46,366 nucleotides of DNA from the NCBI GenBank assembly GCA_903830725.1, contig CAIKVH010000122.1, positions 1-46,366 of the forward strand, written 5' to 3'. The stretch is from an uncultured Burkholderiales bacterium (lineage in GTDB: Bacteria > Pseudomonadota > Gammaproteobacteria > Burkholderiales > Burkholderiaceae_C). Below, in pieces: positions 39,328 through 46,366 of this stretch. Positions within the stretch are counted from its first letter, which is position 1. Each line of letters begins with the position of its first letter. Below the pieces are notes generated by a model that saw only the letters and a program-made list of their open reading frames with translations, was not told where the DNA came from and made no database searches. A program made the translations under genes and the position numbers.

Positions 39328-39838
39328 CAGTCCATCATTTAAAGTAATTCATTTTCGACGCTTTTTGTGTGTAGAGGTGTTACTGCTGACAATTATCGTG
39401 CTCTTGCATGCATATCCATTTATTACCTTGGGCGTTGACATTCATAACCAGCGTTGTTTGGAGAACATAAAAGTTGCGGCCCTACTGCACTTCAAGCCAT
39501 CTGCTATAAAAATCCTTAGAGGAGATTTGATTTACTGGAGACCTTCTGGCCCGCTTGGTTATGTGAGGGACGAATATGTGGTTAAACGGGTTGCAGGTGT
39601 TGCAGGCGACTTTCTTTCGATAAACGGGGATGACGTCAAAATTAATAACCAGGTTGTTGCCACAGGGTTACCAAATGGTACCTTTGAGGGAGTAAGAGCC
39701 CATTTATATGATAAGTCAGAAATTATTCCGAAAGATTGTTTCTTTGTATTAGGAGACAACCCTCTCTCTTATGACTCAAGGTATTGGGGTTATGTCTCTT
39801 ATGATTCCATTATGGGTCGGGCTATAGCCTTATTTTGA
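39305..39838 (+). CDS. S26-family conjugation signal peptidase (TraF/TrhF type)
   Basis: Membrane-anchored peptidase of 177 aa, expected to mature the pilin or another secretion component. One hydrophobic helix lies at about 22-42. S26 boxes are visible: RGDLIYWRP at 72-80, VVKRVAGVAGD with the general-base lysine K94, and LGDNPLSYDSRYWGYV near the end with GRAIALF. The position of the nucleophile holds a cysteine (C51 in NQRCLEN) rather than serine, as I recall for peptidases of SXT-like elements; S66 is the nearest serine. The start is TTG inside the previous gene. The stop overlaps the next start. Confidence 0.82.
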   Translation: MLNYLRFNSPSFKVIHFRRFLCVEVLLLTIIVLLHAYPFITLGVDIHNQRCLENIKVAALLHFKPSAIKILRGDLIYWRPSGPLGYVRDEYVVKRVAGVAGDFLSINGDDVKINNQVVATGLPNGTFEGVRAHLYDKSEIIPKDCFFVLGDNPLSYDSRYWGYVSYDSIMGRAIALF

Positions 39839-40941
39839 AAACTTATCTAATTTACTTTCTACGACCAATAAAGCATTTATCTTTGGTTAGCTTGTTTGCT
39901 TTAATTTTAGACTTCTTTTTGGTAATTGTCTTCGCCCAAGAAGTTCCTGTTAATAGGGTTAATAAAGAAACCCTTACTTCAACAGTTACCAACTCCAACT
40001 CCAACTCAAACTCAACCTTCAACTCGGTTTGGGATAGTTACGGCGAAGATTTTCTGCAAGGCAATCCGCTTATATTGAAGGCTCCAGTTGAGGCAGGAGT
40101 TAAACCTGCCGTAATTGAAAAAATCCCCCTCAAGCCCAAATTATTAGATGTTAAAAATGAGGTTGCAGACTCAAATCAGGATACACGTGTTTCAGTTAAG
40201 TGGCTAAGAAAGAATTATGTCCTTTTAGAGGAGCGAGCAATTGATAATCCTAGCACTCCGAATGTAGAGGCTTATTTGTATGCAAAACGAATTATCCTAG
40301 ACAAAGCCCAAAATTTCTCTAGTAAGGTGGATGAAATTACCAAATCCGATCCGTTTCTAAACGAGAACAACCGGATCCCTTATGCAAGCAGTGGAGCCAC
40401 CTCCATCCGAAATACAAATCTCCTTGCCCAACAAGATGCATTAAAGCAGATGGCACTCGTCGGGGGCGTTTACATTTTTATTGATGGTCAATGTATATTT
40501 TGCGCTCAGCAGTTACCCGTCCTCTCGTTTCTTCGAGAAAGTTACGGTTTACAAAGTTGGGTGATTTCTGTGGACGGCACTGCTCCTGCAGGATATAAGG
40601 GGCAAGTGTCTAAAGACAACGGTTTATATAAGAAACTCGGATTGAAGTTAACGCCGTCCATTGTTTATATCAGCCATCCTAAAGCCTACACCGGTGGGGA
40701 TGACCCAAATAACTACTTTATTATTTCCCAGGGCTATTACGCTGCCGATGAACTTACCAAAGTCATGGCGTATGCGGCTTATAGGTCCAATTTGGTGAGT
40801 GAGGCAACCAGGCGTAGCTTGAATATTTGGGATAGAGGGCTTGCCTCGATTGAGGATCTAAATAGTCTGCGCCTTGATGTTAACCAACCTGAGTCTTTCC
40901 GCCTCAAACTACAGCCCCTACTTGAGAAAAGTTATAAGTGA
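39835..40941 (+). CDS. traF: TraF-like pilus assembly protein with thioredoxin fold
   Basis: Periplasmic F-type assembly protein of 368 aa; F TraF is about 247 aa. A signal peptide ends near residue 34 (VFAQE). The Asn/Ser-rich stretch at about 52-60 is followed by a linker and a C-terminal thioredoxin-like domain with the redox motif C220-IF-C223 (DGQCIFCAQQLP). The TrbB group has the same active site, so the alternative is a TraF/TrbB type. TraF is thought to help fold disulfide-bonded pilus proteins such as TraH, encoded next. The start TTG overlaps the preceding TGA, indicating translational coupling. Confidence 0.85.
   Translation: MKTYLIYFLRPIKHLSLVSLFALILDFFLVIVFAQEVPVNRVNKETLTSTVTNSNSNSNSTFNSVWDSYGEDFLQGNPLILKAPVEAGVKPAVIEKIPLKPKLLDVKNEVADSNQDTRVSVKWLRKNYVLLEERAIDNPSTPNVEAYLYAKRIILDKAQNFSSKVDEITKSDPFLNENNRIPYASSGATSIRNTNLLAQQDALKQMALVGGVYIFIDGQCIFCAQQLPVLSFLRESYGLQSWVISVDGTAPAGYKGQVSKDNGLYKKLGLKLTPSIVYISHPKAYTGGDDPNNYFIISQGYYAADELTKVMAYAAYRSNLVSEATRRSLNIWDRGLASIEDLNSLRLDVNQPESFRLKLQPLLEKSYK
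39991..40026 (+). repeat. Hexanucleotide repeat in traF
   Basis: Units of AACTCC and AACTCA/AACTCG recur along this stretch, encoding an Asn-Ser repeat just after the signal peptide. Changes in unit number would keep the frame and alter linker length only. Confidence 0.75.
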
Positions 40942-42482
40942 TGAAGAGTATGAGCTTGCTATTTAGAAAGTTAAGTGCCTTGGTGATGTCATGGCGACGT
41001 TTGGGGTTTGTAGTTCTTTTGATTACACTGATTGTTGTTATTCCTCTGCGCGCTCCAGCAGGGATTATGAGTGATTTACAAAGTACCTTTATGTCCAATT
41101 CATCATCTCCAGGAGTAATGAATGGACGAAATATGAATGGTGTCTTTGGTGGCTCGATGGTACTGAGTACGCCACTCAAGCAAATAAATATCGTAGCGTT
41201 TGATCCGCCTAGGCTTAATGCGGGCTGTGGGGGTGTTGATTTGATGCTAGGGTCATTTTCAATGATCAATGGTCAGCAACTTATTGCGGTATTTAGAGCC
41301 GTTGCCTCTAATGCGGCAGCATTAGCCTTTAAAGCTGCAATTCACACGATTAGCCCAGGACTGGATCAATTGATTACGGAGTTTCAGTCTCTCTTGCAAA
41401 ATATGAATAATTTGGCTAAAAATTCATGTGCAATGGCGCACACCTTATTACAAACAACCGATAGGGCTATAGGTTCTAATTTAGACGGGGAGGGAAATCA
41501 GGGCGCTGCACAAATGGGTTTATTTAGTGATGTGTTCTCTGGACTGCAGAGTTATGTCTCTGATTCAAATCAATTTTTTAAAACAGCAGCAAAATTTAAT
41601 CCAAACTCAGGTAATCAAATTATCAAAGCCGTTGTGAGTTCTGGAGCTAGCAGTATTTTGGGCGTTGTAGGCCTAACTAATTCAGATGGTTCACCTGATG
41701 ACTCCACAAATCCAAACGATTTAAATAACCGAATACTCATCTCTATGCTTGGCTATAGCGTCGCAGGGGTACCCTGCACTTCAGTAAATCAAATTGGAAT
41801 ACCGGACGGTAGTCGTCTTGTTGGTAACGATAGCGGAAGAATCGTTTGCCAAGGCAATGCGACGATAACTTTAGAGGACTTTGTGAGAGGCGGGGGCGTA
41901 GGCTCCTCTAGCCCGAATAATCCACTTGTACTTTGGTTTTGTCTAAACCCAACCGGCGACCCCTCCTCAGGTGCTATAGACGCTCAAATTTGCACTCAGA
42001 TGCAAAAGAAAAATTTCAACTATTCTGGAGTCAGAGGTTGGGTGAATACCGTCTTATTTGGATCTAGTGATGCTACAACGATTTTGCCATCATCATTAGT
42101 TGGAAAACTAAATGCCAATGGTGGCAGTAATTTAACCTTGACGGATACGCAGCGTGCCTTCGTTTCTAATGCAGGGCAACCTGTCTTAAGTCTTCTTATG
42201 AAAGCGCGCAGGAACGATGACCGGATGAATATTGCACTGCGACTGCGAAGGCCGATAGAGAATTGTGTAGTCGCGGAGCTTGGCCGTGCGCTGGTTCGTT
42301 CGTCGAATGCGGTAACGGACGCTAATAGTTTTGAGCTGACTCCGTTGATGTTGGGCAATCGAGAGCATCTCAGGCAAGACACTCTTAGATATTCACAAGC
42401 GTGTAGTGAGGACCAGACTAAGGAATCGTTGGTTCAATTTATGAATGATTCTGCAACTCTAATGTCACGCAATAACAAATAG
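40941..42482 (+). CDS. traH: TraH conjugative pilus assembly protein
   Basis: F-type pilus assembly protein, 513 aa; F TraH is about 458 aa. An N-terminal hydrophobic signal (about residues 22-37) precedes the TraH domain, which includes GVFGGSMVLSTP, PPRLNAGCGGVDL and GSFSMINGQQL, all highly characteristic. Several periplasmic cysteines follow, matching its dependence on TraF/DsbC-type enzymes. The ATG overlaps the traF stop as TGATG; an in-frame GTG one codon earlier is an alternative. It was reported to work with TraF, TraU, TraW and TrbC in the pilus pore, and only TraF is present here. Confidence 0.92.
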   Translation: MKSMSLLFRKLSALVMSWRRLGFVVLLITLIVVIPLRAPAGIMSDLQSTFMSNSSSPGVMNGRNMNGVFGGSMVLSTPLKQINIVAFDPPRLNAGCGGVDLMLGSFSMINGQQLIAVFRAVASNAAALAFKAAIHTISPGLDQLITEFQSLLQNMNNLAKNSCAMAHTLLQTTDRAIGSNLDGEGNQGAAQMGLFSDVFSGLQSYVSDSNQFFKTAAKFNPNSGNQIIKAVVSSGASSILGVVGLTNSDGSPDDSTNPNDLNNRILISMLGYSVAGVPCTSVNQIGIPDGSRLVGNDSGRIVCQGNATITLEDFVRGGGVGSSSPNNPLVLWFCLNPTGDPSSGAIDAQICTQMQKKNFNYSGVRGWVNTVLFGSSDATTILPSSLVGKLNANGGSNLTLTDTQRAFVSNAGQPVLSLLMKARRNDDRMNIALRLRRPIENCVVAELGRALVRSSNAVTDANSFELTPLMLGNREHLRQDTLRYSQACSEDQTKESLVQFMNDSATLMSRNNK

Positions 42483-42523
42483 ACTTCAAAACCAATGAAG
42501 AGCAAATACCCAGTTAACTTGAG

Positions 42524-45373
42524 ATGATTCCCTCCTTTAACATCATCTCCTTTGCTGATTCACAGTTGCTCTATGCCATATTTAATGGTGTTGCGATGAT
42601 TTGCCGCCAAACTGCATTTATATGGAGCGTTGCGAGTTTGGCCGGGATGATTCAAATCATACTGATGTCCACTAAGGCCACTATTGAAGCTACCGGTCAA
42701 GGGGGTGCGGTATTGATGCGTGGATGGATGAACATTTTTGCAGCGTTTATGTTTGCCCTAGCGCTAACAAGTCCCGCTTTAAAGGGAACCGTTACAACTG
42801 AAAATGTGATAACGGGTCAGCAAACGTCAATAGATAACGTACCCGGGTTAATAAGTGTTGTTCCGTTTGTAGCCTCTAGTATGGCTGATACCTTGGGGGG
42901 ATTGGTTGAAACTGCCTTTCAAGGGAGTAACGCCCAAGCCCCTTATCTAGCGTCTAGGGGTAACGGATTTTTGAATCCGCTTAAAACTCTTTTAGCCGCT
43001 AGAAGTGCAATTGATAAATTACCAGGGATAACCAGCCAAATCAATTCAGTGGTTAGCCAGTGTCTTGATAGTGCATCTGGTGTTGATTACGCCGCAGTTA
43101 ATGCTTTAGTGCTAAACGCAGGAAATATCAATGCTTTTGGAGCGTCTCCCGCGCAATCTATTCAAGTATCTAGTCTGTCCACTGGTGCTTCAAGCATTGG
43201 GGCTTTGCTCTATCAGGTTAGTCAGAACACCACTTCATTTGTTACGGATATGCCTTCAGGCGTTAATTCAAATGCAGATGCACTGAGTTGCTCAAACGCG
43301 GCAACGCAGGTGGCAACCCATATTAATGCCGCACTTTCCTCAAATGCATTTAGTAATGCCGTGACTGGTGCTGTCAGCAACGCAGATACGCCGACTCAAA
43401 AAGTCAACTCCTTAGATACATTGAACAATGTTTACATGGGTATTAGGCAATCAAGTTCTGTATTGAACGCATTAGCCTCTGGAGTAGATCAAGCCAATAC
43501 GGAGATGTTAAATCTACTCTTCCAGTCGGTGGTCAAGGATAATTTAGATTGTCTTAAATCGGACGGTGTTAACAAGTCTCAGTGTTTGGCAACGATGGAG
43601 CTTCGCAAAGCAACGGAGCAAGCGAGTATAGATAATGCATCCTCTGGGCAATTGGCTATGCAGTTCGCCGGCCAGTTTGGTAACTATATGCTAGCGCTCA
43701 TCATTGGTTTGTCACCGATCATGATTTTATTTATGATGTTTAAGGGTGTAAATTCTGGGAAGAGTATGACCGTTGCAGTTCATATGATCGTTTGGCCTTA
43801 TTTGGTTACCAATGTAGGGGGAGCCTTAATCAATGGAATGATTTACTACAACGCAGGTAACTTTATGGCCTCCCTTGCCCAGGGCGGCTTTATCAACCAG
43901 ATGAGCGCTGCTGAAATTTATCGTAACTTCTCTATGCAAATCGGCACGGCCAGTGCGCTGATGGCGACCTTGCCTGTTTTGATGACGACAATCTTTGCTC
44001 TTTCTGAGTCAGCGGCAATCGTGAGCTTAGGGGGGAAGATGAGCGGAGGAGATCATTTTGATGAAAAGTTACTTGCCCCGAGTGCTATTTCTACCTCTGC
44101 AATGGCAAGGAGTGGTGAACTGATGAGTTCAACACTCCAAATGGGGGGAGGTGCAATCAACAAAATGACGGGTGCATTTGATGGTGTTGCGAGCGCACAG
44201 ACCTTTGGTACAAGCGCGCGTGAGGTGTCCTCGAACACAAGTCTTGCTATTCAAGACAGTAAACAAATTAGTTCGGGCGAGAAAGAGGTGAAGGGTTGGC
44301 AGGAAGCTTTCAAATCTGGAGACTATAGTCGTTTAGGAGTAAGTTCAGAGGTGGGTAAGCAAGTGCGAGACTCTTATGAGAGCAATTTAGAGGCGCAAAA
44401 GTCAACTATTCAAACGCGGGGTCGAACTGAGTCTTCTCAAGATTCAACGAGCGCAACTGCTGGCGTTGAGATGGGTGTTGGGTTGAGTGGATTGAGTGGA
44501 TTGAGTATGGGACTTAAAGGGGGAATTAAGGCCCAACACGACAGCTCCGACCTGCAAAATAATCAAGCCCAACGGGTCCAATCCACTCGCGAAGCTGACT
44601 CACTCAGTGCGGCAACTGAGGAGGTTGCAAAGCATTTGAGCCGAGGCGAGGCAGGCGTTGAAGCATCTCACTCTTTAGAGCGCTCATCTGGATTGATACG
44701 TGAGTTCTCAAGCAGCTCGAGTCACGGGGAGTCCTCTACTCGTTCAAGTAGCGCGGCCTTAAAAAGTGGGGAGAGCTTCGTAGCAGAGGCTAATAAAATT
44801 GGTTCTCAGGAGCTCTCTTTCCACTCTGCAAATAACTTTCGTTACAAACAGTTTTTGGATCAATCTACTGCAGATTCACAATTTGCGGATACGGCCAAGT
44901 TTAAATATTACCGAGATCTGTCTAACCAGGATATGGACCAGGACGTGATTGGGCGTGCGACCAATCCGTATGCCAGAAATGCGATTGTTAATCACAGATC
45001 GATGGTGCGTATGGCTCAAGATGACAGTCTAAGCGGTGCAGATCGCTTGGCAGCACAAAGTTACTTAGCTAAGGAGGGACTTGCTTTAAGTGGATTATCT
45101 TTTGGTAACTCAGGTGTTGATAGCTTAAAGGTGAACGTTGGTAATATTGAACGCAATTTGAGTAATACAGGTGGTTTGATGGTCAGGGCTAGTTCAGCTG
45201 GGCGTCCCGTATTCCATGACAGGGATCAAGTTTTAGCTAGAGGTCAAATACAGGACGGCCAAAAGAAAATAAATGAGACAGCCGGGGACCAGAAGAATAT
45301 ATTTTCTAGCAATTTGCAAAAACAAAAAACAAATTTAGATGTAGAAGTCGATCAACGTATTGGACACAAATAG
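42524..45373 (+). CDS. traG: TraG, mating-pair stabilisation/pilus assembly protein
   Basis: Large inner-membrane protein of 949 aa; F TraG is about 938 aa. The N-terminal TraG-N domain holds several hydrophobic helices (about residues 15-45, 65-85, 380-410 and 415-510), including FIWSVASLAGMIQI and LALIIGLSPIMILFMMFKG. The second half is hydrophilic, Ser/Gln-rich and probably coiled or extended in the periplasm, with SSSSHGESSTRSSSA. In F the N-terminal part aids pilus assembly and the C-terminal part stabilises mating pairs and meets TraS for entry exclusion; no TraS gene is seen. A ten-codon frame (42495-42527) ends on the start as ATGA and may aid translation. Confidence 0.9.
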   Translation: MIPSFNIISFADSQLLYAIFNGVAMICRQTAFIWSVASLAGMIQIILMSTKATIEATGQGGAVLMRGWMNIFAAFMFALALTSPALKGTVTTENVITGQQTSIDNVPGLISVVPFVASSMADTLGGLVETAFQGSNAQAPYLASRGNGFLNPLKTLLAARSAIDKLPGITSQINSVVSQCLDSASGVDYAAVNALVLNAGNINAFGASPAQSIQVSSLSTGASSIGALLYQVSQNTTSFVTDMPSGVNSNADALSCSNAATQVATHINAALSSNAFSNAVTGAVSNADTPTQKVNSLDTLNNVYMGIRQSSSVLNALASGVDQANTEMLNLLFQSVVKDNLDCLKSDGVNKSQCLATMELRKATEQASIDNASSGQLAMQFAGQFGNYMLALIIGLSPIMILFMMFKGVNSGKSMTVAVHMIVWPYLVTNVGGALINGMIYYNAGNFMASLAQGGFINQMSAAEIYRNFSMQIGTASALMATLPVLMTTIFALSESAAIVSLGGKMSGGDHFDEKLLAPSAISTSAMARSGELMSSTLQMGGGAINKMTGAFDGVASAQTFGTSAREVSSNTSLAIQDSKQISSGEKEVKGWQEAFKSGDYSRLGVSSEVGKQVRDSYESNLEAQKSTIQTRGRTESSQDSTSATAGVEMGVGLSGLSGLSMGLKGGIKAQHDSSDLQNNQAQRVQSTREADSLSAATEEVAKHLSRGEAGVEASHSLERSSGLIREFSSSSSHGESSTRSSSAALKSGESFVAEANKIGSQELSFHSANNFRYKQFLDQSTADSQFADTAKFKYYRDLSNQDMDQDVIGRATNPYARNAIVNHRSMVRMAQDDSLSGADRLAAQSYLAKEGLALSGLSFGNSGVDSLKVNVGNIERNLSNTGGLMVRASSAGRPVFHDRDQVLARGQIQDGQKKINETAGDQKNIFSSNLQKQKTNLDVEVDQRIGHK
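44483..44506 (+). repeat. Nine-base tandem repeat in traG
   Basis: TTGAGTGGA occurs twice in full and once in part, encoding Gly-Leu-Ser repeats in the hydrophilic half of TraG. Short and in frame. Confidence 0.7.
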
Positions 45374-45755
45374 CAATAATCCGAAATTGACAATAAATTC
45401 GTTAGCCAACCTGGGCTATTGGTTCCTCAAAGGTTGCTCCCGGTTTGCGTTAGCCTCGGCCAACTCGAATACGTCGATCAAAAAATCTGGTTTATGGGCT
45501 CAAAAGTGCCCACAGTGGTGAGTTTAAAAAAAATCATATAACGTCAAGGTTTGTTATGTCGTAACAATCATAGCCACACTGTCCAATCTTTAGCTGTTGA
45601 TTACTATCAATTGCCATGAGATAATGCATGCTTTAGTAATAAATTTAGCCTTTGAGCAATTAGGTTCCAGTATGCCTTCAATTTAGGTATATGGATAAAC
45701 TAAATTAACTATGTAATTTCATGGTTGCCAACTGTTGATCAATTTCAATAATTTT
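45374..45755. other. Non-coding stretch between traG and dbpA
   Basis: This stretch of 382 bases holds no frame I would call a gene. The first half contains imperfect repeats of GTTAGCC and a possible AGCC/GGCT hairpin near 45412. No T-run, tRNA fragment or repeat shared with the left edge of the tra cluster is evident. The right part is AT-rich and probably carries the helicase promoter and a leader. It is the right boundary of the tra block. Confidence 0.5.
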
Positions 45756-46366
45756 ATGAATAGTCAGACAAATACATCCAACCAAGGTTTTGACGTTTTA
45801 GGTCTGCCCCAAGCGATCTTAAACAATTTGAATCAACTCGGATTAAAGGAAATGACCCCCATTCAATCGCTTAGCTTGCCACTAGCGCTAAGTGGCCATG
45901 ACTTGATTGCTCAAGCAAGTACGGGGAGCGGTAAAACACTTGCTTACGGATTGCCCCTTGTTCAAAAGCTCGAGGCTCCTCGACTTAACGTGCAAGCCCT
46001 GGTGCTTTGCCCAACTCGTGAGCTCGCAGATCAAGTCACTCAGGAGATAAGGCGATTAGCCCGCGCAGTAGAGAACATTAAAGTAATCACCCTTTGCGGG
46101 GGCGTTGCACTGCGCGCTCAAATGCAAAGCTTGCTTCACGGCGCGCATGTGGTCGTTGGTACTCCCGGCCGTATTTTGGATCTCATACAACGCGAATCAT
46201 TACACCTTGGTGCCGTTCAAACACTCGTGCTCGATGAAGCTGATCGTATGCTTGACATGGGATTTTTTGAGGATATAGCAAGTGTTGTTAAACACTGCGC
46301 AGCAGAGCGTCAAACTTTGCTTTTCTCAGCAACATACCCTGAGGGCATTGAGCGTTTAGCGTCTCA
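45756..46366 (+). CDS. dbpA: DEAD-box ATP-dependent RNA helicase, DbpA-like (partial)
   Basis: N-terminal 203 codons of an RNA helicase, cut by the window end. Motifs in order: Q-motif (MTPIQSLSLPL), motif I ASTGSGKT, Ia PTRELADQV, GG, Ib TPGRILD, motif II DEAD (VLDEADRMLDMGF) and motif III SAT (LFSAT). LCPTRELADQVTQEIRRLAR and ITLCGG match DbpA better than RhlE or SrmB. DbpA acts on 23S rRNA during 50S assembly; its diagnostic C-terminal RNA-binding domain lies outside the window. It marks the return to housekeeping chromosome. Confidence 0.9.
   Translation, partial: MNSQTNTSNQGFDVLGLPQAILNNLNQLGLKEMTPIQSLSLPLALSGHDLIAQASTGSGKTLAYGLPLVQKLEAPRLNVQALVLCPTRELADQVTQEIRRLARAVENIKVITLCGGVALRAQMQSLLHGAHVVVGTPGRILDLIQRESLHLGAVQTLVLDEADRMLDMGFFEDIASVVKHCAAERQTLLFSATYPEGIERLAS

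Noticed and set aside
34834-45755. Integrative element with attachment-site repeats at the edges of the tra block
   Set aside because: I compared both flanks by eye and found no shared direct repeat, tRNA fragment or integrase gene. A computed comparison could still find a short one.

Overview
The window reads as the chromosome of a moderately low-GC betaproteobacterium, most likely order Burkholderiales. The signs are a PhaR-type PHB regulator, an RpoD with a long Lys/Ala-rich N-terminal tail, two tricarboxylate-binding-like 'Bug' proteins, and a meta-cleavage (4,5) protocatechuate pathway. No organism name can be fixed from this sequence alone. Coding density is high. I see no rRNA, tRNA, CRISPR array or insertion sequence.

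Layout. (1) 160-2187: phaR and rimO. (2) 2184-12008, minus strand: a sugar-acid block in transcription order udh, dctP, dctQ, dctM, garD, an IlvD/EDD-family aldonate dehydratase, an orphan Bug binding protein and a XylX-like FAH-family dehydratase. It is predicted to import hexuronates or related sugar acids, oxidise uronate to aldarate and dehydrate aldarates and pentonates towards alpha-ketoglutarate semialdehyde. (3) 12205-17960, plus strand: a branched-chain-amino-acid-type ABC importer (binding protein, LivH, LivM, LivG, LivF) followed by a second Bug protein. (4) 17976-26437: a LysR regulator diverging from a complete protocatechuate 4,5-cleavage set, ligU-ligJ-ligK-ligI-ligA-ligB-ligC, then an aldo/keto reductase. 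The seven lig genes account for every step from protocatechuate to pyruvate plus oxaloacetate. The neighbouring ABC importer is a reasonable candidate for aromatic acid uptake. (5) 26496-33733, minus strand: a small winged-helix protein, rpoD with a strong terminator, dnaG and a secreted gamma-glutamyltransferase. (6) 33853-34833: a patatin-like lipoprotein. (7) 35008-45373, plus strand: eight genes of an F-type type IV secretion system (TraV, pilin, TraC ATPase, TrbI-like, S26 peptidase, TraF, TraH, TraG). (8) 45756 to the end: the N-terminal part of a DbpA-like RNA helicase.

The most unusual part is region 7. It is compact, intact and translationally coupled, but it lies between two ordinary chromosomal genes. 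Within the window it has no relaxase, coupling protein, TraB/TraK/TraE/TraL core, or TraW/TraU/TraN/TrbC. It is either a minimal secretion or pilus machine that borrows parts from elsewhere, or a fixed remnant kept under selection. Other points of interest are a possible uORF/hairpin attenuator in the lig leader, hairpins with T-runs after both transporter binding-protein genes, and a sugar-acid cluster in which an FAH-family dehydratase may replace the usual KdgD step.
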